From an uncultured Gloeocapsa sp. (lineage in GTDB: Bacteria > Cyanobacteriota > Cyanobacteriia > Cyanobacteriales > Gloeocapsaceae), in the NCBI GenBank assembly GCA_937930495.1, contig CALGKL010000271.1:1-10477 (forward strand): 10,477 bases of DNA, given 5' to 3'. How positions within the stretch are numbered: position 1 is the first letter of the stretch; every line of letters starts with the position of its first letter. Under the pieces are notes generated by a model that was not told the origin of the DNA, searched no databases, and saw only the letters and a program-made list of their open reading frames with translations. A program made the position numbers and the translations under genes. Positions 1 through 6,843 of the stretch are shown in pieces.

Positions 1-141
1 TTAAAGCACCCCAATTTTAACCAACAATTTAATCATTCCTGGTTAGATTATAATCCTTTTCCCGTAGCTACAGAAAGAGAACAAATTACTCTAGCTCAAA
101 ATCAACCAGTTTATCGTATCCTCATCGAAAAAAAAGCTTAA
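1..141 (+). CDS. 3' end of an unidentified gene (partial)
   Basis: Frame 1 is open from the first base to a TAA at 139-141 and encodes the last 46 residues of a protein whose start lies outside the window. The tail reads LDYNPFPVATEREQ, followed by a strand-like end QPVYRILIEKKA. I do not recognise the family with confidence; the hydrophobic/aromatic C-terminus suggests the final strand of a soluble globular domain, but that is inference. It is on the same strand as the next gene, 71 bp upstream of it, and no U-tailed terminator is visible between them. The clean reading frame ending in a stop, followed by a non-coding-looking A+T-rich gap, supports its being real. Confidence 0.6.
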   Translation, partial: LKHPNFNQQFNHSWLDYNPFPVATEREQITLAQNQPVYRILIEKKA

Positions 142-212
142 GGATTATTTAACCTAAATTAACTGAGAAATATGTTAACCTCAATAGCGATAACTTACAC
201 CTAGAGTAAACC

Positions 213-554
213 ATGAAATTAGTTAAATCAATAATCACTTTAGTTTGCATCGCTGCTTTAGTTTGGAACACCTTAGTTTTACCAAGTTTAGCCAATAATA
301 CCCAAGACTATTATCTCATGGGATTATTTGACAATTTCTTTAATAGAGCTGAAGCAACCAGTAAAAAAGTAGAAGGAAAGATTCAAGAAGAAACAGGAAA
401 ATTAACCGATAATCCCACAGACCAAATTGTTGGTAAAGCCAAACAAATCCAAGGGGAAGCGATGGAAACAGTAGAAGATGTTAAACAAGCAGTAGAAAAA
501 GCTAAAGACGAAGCGGTCAAAAACTTACAAGAATTAACCGAAAATATGCAATAA
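213..554 (+). CDS. CsbD-like stress protein with an N-terminal signal peptide
   Basis: This is a 113-residue protein. Residues 1-27 form a typical export signal: two early lysines, a hydrophobic core (SIITLVCIAALVW) and an AXA-like end, PSLA followed by NN. After a short linker (GLFDNFFNRAEA), residues about 48-93 resemble the CsbD family: a lysine/glutamate-rich helical stretch with the pattern KKVEGKIQEETGKLTDNP and then GKAKQIQGEA. The rest is charged helix, possibly coiled coil. CsbD proteins are small, abundant, general-stress-induced proteins of unknown biochemical role, usually cytoplasmic; export to the periplasm or thylakoid lumen is inferred from the signal peptide. The ATG at 213 is chosen because it gives the complete signal; Met36 (before GLFD) could start a cytosolic form. 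It stands as its own unit ahead of purD, with a hairpin after its stop. No convincing promoter is visible. Confidence 0.75.
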   Translation: MKLVKSIITLVCIAALVWNTLVLPSLANNTQDYYLMGLFDNFFNRAEATSKKVEGKIQEETGKLTDNPTDQIVGKAKQIQGEAMETVEDVKQAVEKAKDEAVKNLQELTENMQ

Positions 555-562
555 TTAAATCA

Positions 563-586
563 TTCCCTGCTGTTCACAGTAGGGAA
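563..586 (+). terminator. Hairpin after the CsbD-like gene, possible terminator
   Basis: TTCCCTGCTG (563-572) pairs with CAGTAGGGAA (577-586) over 10 bp, with one G-U wobble and a TTCA loop. It begins 9 nt after the stop of the upstream gene and ends 29 nt before the purD start. No T-run follows (GAACAAACCC), so it is not a classic intrinsic terminator. It could instead be an mRNA 3'-end stabilising structure or a leader element of purD. Confidence 0.4.
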
Positions 587-615
587 GAACAAACCCAAAC
601 AGCAATAATTCAAGC

Positions 616-1887
616 GTGAAGATTTTAGTTATTGGTAGTGGTGGGCGAGAACACGCCCTGAGTTGGAAATTACTCAAATCAGAACAGGTAGAACAGGTAT
701 TTGTAGCACCAGGTAACGGTGGCACAGCAAAACTAGCAAAATGTCAGAATCTCCCCCTAACAGAATTTCCCGATCTAGCTCAAGCTGTAACCAACTATGA
801 TATTGATTTAGTAGTCGTAGGACCAGAATTACCCCTATCTTTAGGGATTACTGACTATTTGCAAAAACATACCCAGGTCAAAATATTTGGACCAACCAGA
901 CAAGGAGCACAACTAGAAGCGAGTAAATCCTGGTCCAAAGCACTAATGCAGAGTGCGGGAATACCCACAGCAAGGGGAGCAACTTTTACCAATTCCCGAG
1001 ACGCTAAATCCTATATCCAAGCCCAAGGCGCACCCATTGTCGTCAAAGCAGACGGATTAGCTGCAGGTAAGGGGGTAACTGTTGCGATGACGATCGCCGA
1101 CGCCATGGAAGCGGTAGATACTCTCTTTGAAACTAACCCCAAAAGCTTAGTAGTGATCGAAGAATACCTCGAGGGAGAGGAAGTCTCTATCTTAGCTTTA
1201 ACAGACGGTCAAACTATTCGTTCCCTTGTCCCGGCACAAGACCATAAACGGATTGGAGAAAAAGATACAGGAAGTAACACAGGGGGCATGGGAGCTTATG
1301 CACCAGCACCTTTAGTAGATGCAGAGTTAAGTAAACAAATTCAGCAACAAGTATTAAATCCGGTACTAAAAGAATTACAAAAAAGAAACATAGACTACCG
1401 AGGGGTTATCTATGCAGGCTTGATGATTACCCCCCAAAAACAGCTAAAAGTGTTAGAATTTAACAGTCGCTTCGGAGACCCTGAAACCCAAGCGATTCTC
1501 CCCTTGTTGGAAACTCCCCTAGAGGAATTACTTTTAGCCTGTGCTAACCAAACCCTAGCAGAATTGCCTCCCTTGAGCTGGAGTAACAAGACAGCAGTAT
1601 GTGTGGTTATAGCCTCAGGAGGATATCCTGGTCAATATGTACAGGGAAAAATAATCACAGGTATCGAAACAGCAGAAGCACAGGGAGTCACCGTTTTTCA
1701 CGCGGGGACGAAAATTACCCCCGAAGGAGAACTAGTCACCGCCGGAGGAAGAGTGCTTAACGTAGTAGCTACTGGGGAAAACTTTAGCCAAGCACGAGAG
1801 CGAGTGTATCAAGGTGTAGCTTGTCTCGATTTTGAGGATAAATACTATCGTCGTGACATTGGTTATCGATTAACGCAGAATTCTTAA
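616..1887 (+). CDS. purD: Phosphoribosylamine--glycine ligase (GAR synthetase)
   Basis: The enzyme joins 5-phosphoribosylamine and glycine using ATP to make glycinamide ribonucleotide, the second step of de novo purine synthesis, in the cytoplasm. At 423 residues it has normal family length. The N-terminal domain opens with the signature ILVIGSGGREHALSWKL; the linker has FGPTRQGAQLEASKSWSK (91-108). The ATP-grasp domain shows VVKADGLAAGKGV (142-154), EEYLEGEEVS (182-191), a glycine-rich segment ending TGGMGAYAP (222-230) and the metal-binding EFNSRFGDPETQ (281-292). The C-terminal domain has ASGGYPG (333-339) and HAGTK, and ends with the conserved YRRDIGYR. The start codon is GTG; no in-frame ATG lies just upstream and the family N-terminus begins exactly here. 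No clear Shine-Dalgarno sequence precedes it. The gene follows a hairpin and lies 44 bp before the protease gene on the same strand. It looks intact. Confidence 0.97.
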   Translation: MKILVIGSGGREHALSWKLLKSEQVEQVFVAPGNGGTAKLAKCQNLPLTEFPDLAQAVTNYDIDLVVVGPELPLSLGITDYLQKHTQVKIFGPTRQGAQLEASKSWSKALMQSAGIPTARGATFTNSRDAKSYIQAQGAPIVVKADGLAAGKGVTVAMTIADAMEAVDTLFETNPKSLVVIEEYLEGEEVSILALTDGQTIRSLVPAQDHKRIGEKDTGSNTGGMGAYAPAPLVDAELSKQIQQQVLNPVLKELQKRNIDYRGVIYAGLMITPQKQLKVLEFNSRFGDPETQAILPLLETPLEELLLACANQTLAELPPLSWSNKTAVCVVIASGGYPGQYVQGKIITGIETAEAQGVTVFHAGTKITPEGELVTAGGRVLNVVATGENFSQARERVYQGVACLDFEDKYYRRDIGYRLTQNS

Positions 1888-1899
1888 TTAGAGTTAAGA

Positions 1900-1926
1900 T
1901 TGACATATATCTACCAGCATCAGAAT
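1900..1926 (+). promoter_or_regulatory. Weak promoter candidate ahead of the S41 protease gene
   Basis: A perfect TTGACA (1900-1905) lies in the 44-bp purD-protease gap, with CAGAAT (1921-1926) as the best -10 match after a short 15-bp spacer. The predicted transcript would start almost at the ATG (1932), giving nearly no leader. Spacer and -10 are both suboptimal, so co-transcription with purD is an equal alternative. Confidence 0.2.
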
Positions 1927-1931
1927 AAGTT

Positions 1932-3212
1932 ATGGTTATCAAAAAAAGAGGACTAGTTCTAGGGGCTACAGCCTTCTTTCTAACTAGTGTAGCAGTAGCG
2001 GGTACAGGCATCAGATTGTCACAGACTCAAGCCTTTTTTCGTGAAAGTCCTAAAGAATTAGTTGACGAAGTCTGGCAAATAGTCAACCGTCAATACGTTG
2101 ATGCCACCTTTAACCAAGTAGATTGGCGCGAAATCCGCAAAGAGTATCTAGAGCGTGATTATAGTTCCAAAGAAGAAGCTTACGCAGCTATCAAGGAAAT
2201 GCTCGAAAAGCTCGAAGATCCCTATACGCGCTTCATGAATCCGGAAGAATTTAACAACATGAAGGTGGATACATCGGGAGAATTAACCGGAGTAGGGATA
2301 CAAATCGCCCAAGATGAAGAAACAAATCACCTTATCGTAATTTCTCCTATAGAAGATACCCCAGCTTTTGAAGCAGGAATATTAGCTAAAGATATTATTA
2401 CTAAAATAGACGGTGTTAGTACCGAAGGAATGGACGTCAATGAAGCAGTTAGCTTGATCCGTGGCAAACCAGGTACAGAAGTAATTCTAACGATTAGAAG
2501 GGGTGATAGTGAAGTTGATTACCCCTTGATCAGAGCTAGTATTCAAATTCACCCGGTTAAAGCAAGAGTAGAAGAAACAGACCAAGGTAAAATCGGTTAT
2601 ATCCGTTTAACTCAATTTAGCGCTCAAGCTTCTCAAGAAATGAAAGAAGCGATCGAATCTCTAAATCAAGAAAATGTCGTTGGTTTTGTGCTAGATTTAC
2701 GCTCTAATCCCGGAGGGTTACTTATTTCTAGCGTGGAAATAGCTCGAATGTGGTACGATGAAGGTCGAATTGTCTCGACAGTCGATCGCCTAGGAGAATC
2801 AGAGCGTTATAGTGCTAATAATACCGCTTTAACCGATAAACCCCTAGTAGTTTTAGTCGATGGTGGTTCCGCTAGTGCCAGTGAAATACTCGCGGGAGCA
2901 TTACAAGACCATAAACGAGCTGTATTAGTAGGTACTCAAACCTTTGGGAAGGGATTAGTCCAATCGGTACGCGGTTTAGGGGATGGCTCTGGTTTAGCGG
3001 TAACTATCGCCAAATATTTAACCCCCAACGGTCGGGATATCAATAAACAAGGTATCGCCCCCGATGTGGTTGTGGAAATGACAGAAGAGCAGCGCAAAGA
3101 ACTGCAACTCAACCGGGAGCAAATAGGTACAATGCAAGATCCCCAATTTAGTAAAGCTTTGGAAGTTCTCTTTCAAGAAGTAGCCAAAACCAATATGGAA
3201 GCGAAAAACTAA
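1932..3212 (+). CDS. ctpC: Carboxyl-terminal processing protease, S41 family (CtpC-like)
   Basis: This is an exported serine protease that cuts near protein C-termini; cyanobacteria carry several paralogues, of which CtpA matures photosystem II D1. The 426 residues show an N-terminal signal or anchor (about 6-27), an N-terminal helical domain with DPYTRFMNPEEF (96-107), a PDZ domain (about 108-190, containing GELTGVGIQI and the TPAFEAGI loop) and a protease core (about 215-385). The catalytic Ser-Lys dyad is visible: S315 in GGSASASEILAG and K340 in TFGKGLVQS, 25 residues apart as in Prc/D1P, with Q344 completing the usual set. The N-terminus (MVIKKRGLVLGATA) and lack of a CtpA-like tail make me favour the CtpC group, from memory of the family; CtpB is the alternative. 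It should act in the periplasm or thylakoid lumen. It follows purD by 44 bp and appears intact. Confidence 0.9.
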   Translation: MVIKKRGLVLGATAFFLTSVAVAGTGIRLSQTQAFFRESPKELVDEVWQIVNRQYVDATFNQVDWREIRKEYLERDYSSKEEAYAAIKEMLEKLEDPYTRFMNPEEFNNMKVDTSGELTGVGIQIAQDEETNHLIVISPIEDTPAFEAGILAKDIITKIDGVSTEGMDVNEAVSLIRGKPGTEVILTIRRGDSEVDYPLIRASIQIHPVKARVEETDQGKIGYIRLTQFSAQASQEMKEAIESLNQENVVGFVLDLRSNPGGLLISSVEIARMWYDEGRIVSTVDRLGESERYSANNTALTDKPLVVLVDGGSASASEILAGALQDHKRAVLVGTQTFGKGLVQSVRGLGDGSGLAVTIAKYLTPNGRDINKQGIAPDVVVEMTEEQRKELQLNREQIGTMQDPQFSKALEVLFQEVAKTNMEAKN

Positions 3213-3216
3213 GGCT

Positions 3217-3250
3217 CCTTTCCCCCTTTCCTCCTTTCCTCCTTTCCTCC
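3217..3250 (+). repeat. Tandem pyrimidine octamer repeat abutting a start codon
   Basis: Three perfect copies of CCTTTCCT fill 3225-3248, preceded by one imperfect copy (CCTTTCCC, 3217-3224) and followed by CC directly against the ATG at 3251. The uninterrupted pyrimidine tract is 36 nt (3215-3250) and is mirror-symmetric, the sort of sequence able to form triplex DNA. In the mRNA it contains CCUCCUUU at 3230-3237 and 3238-3245 and CCUCC at 3246-3250, which equal the anti-Shine-Dalgarno end of 16S rRNA rather than a ribosome-binding site. Confidence 0.85.
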
Positions 3251-3637
3251 ATGACCAATCCAAAACCCAACTTTGACAACTGTCTAGAAAGATTGTTCCT
3301 TTTACATCTCTATGGGAGATGGATATTTGTGGCTTTGAGTTGGCTGATTTTCGGAAGTTGGGGTGTTTGGGGTTTAAGAAATGATATTTCCCTCTGGAGA
3401 GATTATTTTACCTGGACCGCGGTCCGCTACGCTTTTCATTTTAATCCCCTCTCTACCCTCTTACTTTCCTATTGTATTGCCATAACCACTGCGGTGTTAG
3501 TTTGGCAAAGTAATAATATCCTCCGGGGGGGAATCGCACCAGCTGAAAAAAAACGTCTCGAAAAACAGCTTAAGAAAATCCTAGCAACCGGTCCTAAACA
3601 CCCCTTGTGGCAATGGGTTTGCCCTTCTAAATGGTAG
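3251..3637 (+). CDS. Small two-helix membrane protein, function unknown
   Basis: This 128-residue protein belongs to no family I can name. It has a short polar N-terminus, a first membrane helix at about 23-42 (rich in Trp and Gly: WLIFGSWGVWG), a loop with DYFTWTAVRYAFHFNP, a second helix at about 66-87 (LSTLLLSYCIAITTAVLVW) and a basic, soluble tail (KKRLEKQLKKILATGPKHP) ending in QWVCPSKW. Coding character is supported by coherent helices, a basic tail and tight spacing (38 bp) behind the protease gene. The ATG at 3251 is the natural start, although it is preceded by a pyrimidine repeat and not by a ribosome-binding site. Two homopolymers (G7 at 3525-3531, A8 at 3546-3553) sit close together in the second half and are possible slippage points. 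It may be co-transcribed with the protease, but a shared role is only a guess. Confidence 0.7.
   Translation: MTNPKPNFDNCLERLFLLHLYGRWIFVALSWLIFGSWGVWGLRNDISLWRDYFTWTAVRYAFHFNPLSTLLLSYCIAITTAVLVWQSNNILRGGIAPAEKKRLEKQLKKILATGPKHPLWQWVCPSKW
3414..3425. repeat. 12-bp perfect palindrome inside a coding region
   Basis: GGACCGCGGTCC is a perfect palindrome, much more G+C-rich than its surroundings, followed by GCTACGC. The combined string resembles short dispersed G+C-rich palindromes found in many cyanobacterial genomes, and it is read in frame (WTAVRYA) by the small membrane-protein gene. Only one copy is in the window, so its repeat nature is inference. Confidence 0.35.
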
Positions 3638-3648
3638 TTGAAACTACC
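3633..3648. terminator. Hairpin between convergent genes, possible bidirectional terminator
   Basis: GGTAGT (3633-3638) and ACTACC (3643-3648) form a perfect 6-bp stem with a TGAA loop. The left arm contains the TAG stop (3635-3637) of the membrane-protein gene. A second short palindrome, GTAGCTAC (3653-3660), follows before the pnp stop at 3672. Neither strand has a strong T-run, so termination here is plausible from position rather than proven by sequence. Confidence 0.35.
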
Positions 3649-3671
3649 TTAAGTAGCTACCCATCACAATT

Positions 3672-5828
3672 TTAACTCGATTGTGCTGCTGCCCTTGCCG
3701 CTGCTGCTTCATCGGGGTGGATACCGAGACGAGTTAAATTCAAACGACCTTTAGAGTCAATTTCTCGGACCTTGACTATTACTTCATCTCCTACTGCTAC
3801 TTCGTCCTCTACTCGGGCGACTCTTCCTTCTGCTAATTGAGAGATATGAATCATTCCTTCTTTACCGGGAATAATCTCAACAAAAGCGCCAATCTGAATG
3901 ATGCGTGTCACTTGACCTACGTAAACATCCCCTTCGTTGAGTTTACGAGTCAGGTTATAGATTAGTTTTTTCGCCTGTTCTCCTTTTTGAGCTTCTAAAG
4001 CGGAAATAGTCACTGTCCCATCATCGCTGATATCTATTTTCGCTCCGGTTTGCTCGGTAATCCCTTTAATAGTTTTACCACCAGGTCCGATCACTAAACC
4101 AATTAATTCGGGATCAATTTTCATGGTTAATAAACGGGGAGCATAGGGGGATAATGTGGGGGATGGTTTACTGATTACACTGAGCATCTTTTCCAGAATA
4201 TGCAAACGGGCTGGTCTGGCTTGTTGAATCGCTTCAGCTACTATTTTCATGGGTAATCCCGTGATTTTCATATCCATTTGCAAAGCGGTAATCCCCGTGT
4301 CGGTCCCCGCTACTTTGAAGTCCATATCCCCGAGAAAATCTTCGATCCCCTGAATATCGGTGAGAATTCTCACCTCGTCTCCCTCTTTAATTAATCCCAT
4401 CGCTGCACCACTTACCGGTTTGGTAATGGGAACCCCCGCATCCATCAAGGCTAAAGTTGAACCACAGACAGAGCCCATAGAGGTTGAACCGTTAGAAGAT
4501 AATACCTCTGATACTACTCTTAAAACATATGGGAACTTGTCTTGGGGTGGTAACACAGGAACTAAAGCCCTTTCCGCTAAGGCTCCGTGTCCTATTTCTC
4601 GACGCCCGGGCGATCGCAGGGGTTTAGTTTCCCCTACAGAAAAAGGAGGGAAGTTGTAATGATGGAGATAACGTTTGTCCTCGTCAGGGTGCAAATCATC
4701 CACTAACTCTTGAGCATCTCCTGGAGTTCCTAAAGTAGCTAAAGAGAGTACCTGGGTTAAACCTCTGTTGAATAAAGCACTACCATGTACCCTTCTCGGT
4801 AAGATACCCACTTGACAAGAAATAGGACGTACTTCATCTAGTTTACGACCATCTACCCTGATTCCCTCGTCGATGATTTGACGACGCATCATTTTTTTGG
4901 TTAAGTCTTTAAACAGATTAGACAAAAGCTTGTCATCGGCGCTCAGGGCTACTTTTAGGGGATCCTCCTCTGGTAAAGCGGCTATCTCTTCGTTGAGTAT
5001 TCGGTCTTTGATTGCCTCTAACTTCTCGTCTCTTTCTTGTTTGGTTAAATGATATTGAGTGAGAATCTCTTTAATTTCGGCTGCTGCTTTAGCTTCTAGA
5101 TAATCCTTAAGTTCTTGATTCGTTTCGGGAGGTTCGCTGACTTCTATTTCTATACCTAACTCTTGGATTAATTCTAGTTGTTTTTTGATTAATTCCTGTA
5201 CCGCTTCATAACCAAAGTCGATCGCTTCGATGATATCCTGTTCCGGTAGTTGATTTGCTCCTGCTTCCACCATGACTACACCATCGGGAGTACCAGCTAC
5301 GACTAGGTCTAATTCTCCTTGTTCCACTTCTTGATAATTGGGGTTGATGATAAACTCATCGCCTATCAAACCGACTCTCACCGCCGCCATGGGACCGGCA
5401 AAAGGTATTTTAGCTAATAAGACCGCTAGAGATGCTCCTGTTACCGCTAAAACATCTGGAGGTACTTCTTCGTCCAAAGATAGAGTCGTAGCCACGATCT
5501 GAATATCATCTTTGAGCCAACTGGGAAACAAAGGACGTAGGGGACGATCTATGAGACGACTAATTAGGGTCGCTTTTTCCGGTGGACGTCCTTCTCTTCT
5601 TAAAAAACCTCCAGGAATTCTGCCTACTGCGTAGAGTCTTTCTTCATAATCTACGATCAGTGGTAAAAAATCGACTCCTTCTCTACCTGGATTACGCGTC
5701 GCTGTCACTAAAACCGAGGTATCACCTGACTGTATCAACACAGCACCTCCTGCTTGAGGAGCTAGTACACCTGTCCTGATCCTGATATCCCTACCATCAA
5801 AGGATATAGATCTGTCGATTTCTGTCAT
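3672..5828 (-). CDS. pnp: Polyribonucleotide nucleotidyltransferase (PNPase)
   Basis: A phosphorolytic 3'-5' exoribonuclease that also polymerises nucleoside diphosphates, acting in RNA turnover as a trimer. In cyanobacteria PNPase is known to supply heteropolymeric RNA tails, since a separate poly(A) polymerase is lacking. The 718 residues contain the first RNase PH core (about 10-145), the helical linker (about 240-315), the second RNase PH core (about 320-550), a KH domain (about 562-620, GxxG loop GPGG at 581-584) and an S1 domain (about 632-702, [17 protein letters not shown]). The active site is intact: the phosphate-binding STS (448-450) within SSNGSTSMG, and D497, D503 and K505 around [11 protein letters not shown], matching E. 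coli D486, D492 and K494. The C-terminus is short and alanine-rich. The ATG at 5828 gives the normal family N-terminus; AGAAGGA lies about 13-19 nt upstream, a distant weak ribosome-binding site. It is divergent from znuA and convergent with the membrane-protein gene. Confidence 0.98.
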   Translation of the reverse strand: MTEIDRSISFDGRDIRIRTGVLAPQAGGAVLIQSGDTSVLVTATRNPGREGVDFLPLIVDYEERLYAVGRIPGGFLRREGRPPEKATLISRLIDRPLRPLFPSWLKDDIQIVATTLSLDEEVPPDVLAVTGASLAVLLAKIPFAGPMAAVRVGLIGDEFIINPNYQEVEQGELDLVVAGTPDGVVMVEAGANQLPEQDIIEAIDFGYEAVQELIKKQLELIQELGIEIEVSEPPETNQELKDYLEAKAAAEIKEILTQYHLTKQERDEKLEAIKDRILNEEIAALPEEDPLKVALSADDKLLSNLFKDLTKKMMRRQIIDEGIRVDGRKLDEVRPISCQVGILPRRVHGSALFNRGLTQVLSLATLGTPGDAQELVDDLHPDEDKRYLHHYNFPPFSVGETKPLRSPGRREIGHGALAERALVPVLPPQDKFPYVLRVVSEVLSSNGSTSMGSVCGSTLALMDAGVPITKPVSGAAMGLIKEGDEVRILTDIQGIEDFLGDMDFKVAGTDTGITALQMDMKITGLPMKIVAEAIQQARPARLHILEKMLSVISKPSPTLSPYAPRLLTMKIDPELIGLVIGPGGKTIKGITEQTGAKIDISDDGTVTISALEAQKGEQAKKLIYNLTRKLNEGDVYVGQVTRIIQIGAFVEIIPGKEGMIHISQLAEGRVARVEDEVAVGDEVIVKVREIDSKGRLNLTRLGIHPDEAAAARAAAQSS
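4610..4617. repeat. HIP1 octamer GCGATCGC
   Basis: One of five exact HIP1 palindromes in the window, here inside pnp. HIP1 is strongly over-represented in many cyanobacterial genomes and supports that assignment. Confidence 0.85.
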
Positions 5829-5908
5829 CTAAAGTATTTTCCTTCTTTCTTTTATCCTGCTCTTAAGCAATCCTAACATTTTTCGCAATTAACCTAGAAC
5901 TTGAGTTA

Positions 5909-5929
5909 TTATGATAATGATTATCATAA
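5909..5929. promoter_or_regulatory. Zur operator (zinc box) of znuA
   Basis: TGATAATGATTATCA (5912-5926) is a perfect 7-1-7 palindrome matching the cyanobacterial Zur consensus; the symmetry extends to 10-1-10 across 5909-5929. It ends 13 bp before the chosen znuA ATG (5943) and overlaps TATGAT (5910-5915), a possible -10 element. Zn-loaded Zur bound here would block transcription, so znuA-znuC should be expressed under zinc shortage. The zur gene itself is not in the window. The site lies 80 bp from the divergent pnp start. Confidence 0.9.
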
Positions 5930-5942
5930 ATTGGTTAAAACT

Positions 5943-6839
5943 ATGATTTCCTTGCCTAAAAGCCTATTAGCGATCGCCTTAGGGTTAAGTTTAGCAACAG
6001 GATATACCCTAAACACCAAATCAGAAGAAACCCTGGATTTAGTCGTCAGTATTCCCCCCCAAGAGTATTTTGTCAAGAAAATAACCGGTGACAAAGCAGA
6101 AGTAACGGTCTTAGTACAACCAGGAAGTAATCCTGAAACCTATGAACCCCTACCACAACAGTTAAAAGACGTTAGTCAATCAGATGCCTATATCACTTTA
6201 GGCGTTAGTCTAGAAAGAGGTTGGTTAAGTAAAATAGCCAGCTCAAACCCCAATTTAGTGATCATTAACTCTGGAGAGGGAGTAGAATTAATCCCGATGG
6301 CTGAACACGATCACGACCACGACCACGATCACCAACATTCCCACGGAGAAGATGGTTTAGATCCCCATATTTGGTTATCACCCCGACTAGTAAAAATTCA
6401 AGCCCAAAATATTTACGAAGGTTTAGTAGAATTAGATCCAGAAAATCAAGCCGAATATCAACAAAACTTAAATAATTTTTTAGCCGAAATTGACCAACTT
6501 GATACTCAGATTCGGGAGAATCTCTCAGGTGTAGCCAATCGTAAATTTATCGTTTTTCACCCAGCCTGGGGTTATTTCGCTCTAGATTACGATTTAGAAC
6601 AAATTCCCATTGAAGTAGGCGGGGTTGAACCAAGTGCAGCCCAATTAGGACAATTGGTCAATCGCGCTAAAACAGAAGATATTAGAGTGATTTTTGCCCA
6701 AAACCAGTTTAATACTCGCAGCGCCGAAACCATCGCTAGAGAAATTAGGGGAGAAGTGGTATTTATCGATCCTCTTGCCTCGAATTGGTCAGAAAACCTT
6801 CTCGAAGTCTCTGAAACCTTTGCTAATACCCTGAAATAG
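5943..6839 (+). CDS. znuA: Zinc ABC transporter substrate-binding protein ZnuA
   Basis: A periplasmic cluster A-I solute-binding protein that captures Zn(II) for import. From the ATG at 5943 it has 298 residues: a signal peptide (about 1-20, LLAIALGLSLATGYT), the family start LDLVVSIPPQEYFVKKITGD, a His-rich loop with seven alternating histidines (H122-H134), and conserved metal-site motifs DPHIWLSP (H142) and VFHPAWGYFALDY (H206). The expected first ligand, His in NPHTYEP as I recall it from Synechocystis ZnuA, is Glu here (E65 in GSNPETYEPLP). An in-frame TTG start at 5901 would add 14 residues, but it would make the Zur box coding and put a polar charged leader before the signal peptide, so I reject it. 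znuC begins 4 bp after the stop. A seven-C run at 6054-6060 lies in the early coding region. Manganese binding is less likely given the His-rich loop and the Zur site. Confidence 0.93.
   Translation: MISLPKSLLAIALGLSLATGYTLNTKSEETLDLVVSIPPQEYFVKKITGDKAEVTVLVQPGSNPETYEPLPQQLKDVSQSDAYITLGVSLERGWLSKIASSNPNLVIINSGEGVELIPMAEHDHDHDHDHQHSHGEDGLDPHIWLSPRLVKIQAQNIYEGLVELDPENQAEYQQNLNNFLAEIDQLDTQIRENLSGVANRKFIVFHPAWGYFALDYDLEQIPIEVGGVEPSAAQLGQLVNRAKTEDIRVIFAQNQFNTRSAETIAREIRGEVVFIDPLASNWSENLLEVSETFANTLK
5970..5977. repeat. HIP1 octamer GCGATCGC
   Basis: Exact HIP1 palindrome within the signal-peptide codons of znuA. Confidence 0.85.
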
Positions 6840-6843
6840 CTCC

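Noticed and set aside
142..212. Promoter for the CsbD-like gene
   Set aside because: TTAACT and TTAACC candidates have no properly spaced -10 match, so none is annotated.
1784..2011. 75-codon - strand frame across the purD-protease junction
   Set aside because: It overlaps the ends of two real genes and has no domain features.
3217..3250. Repeat array considered as CRISPR or a heptamer STRR
   Set aside because: The unit is 8 bp with no spacers, so it is a simple tandem repeat and not CRISPR; the length differs from classic cyanobacterial heptamers.
3018..3263. 81-codon open frame on the - strand across the protease 3' end and the pyrimidine repeat
   Set aside because: It is antisense to the conserved protease core and translates the repeat into a low-complexity K/E/G string. 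Although the minus strand of the repeat reads like repeated GGAGG, no suitable start codon follows it.
4360..4659. 99-codon open frame on the + strand inside pnp
   Set aside because: It lies fully antisense to the conserved catalytic core of pnp, and its product shows no recognisable domain; it is a shadow of pnp codon use.
5901..5942. N-terminal extension of znuA from a TTG codon
   Set aside because: It would translate the Zur operator into a charged leader ahead of a complete signal peptide; the ATG at 5943 fits the family and the regulation better.
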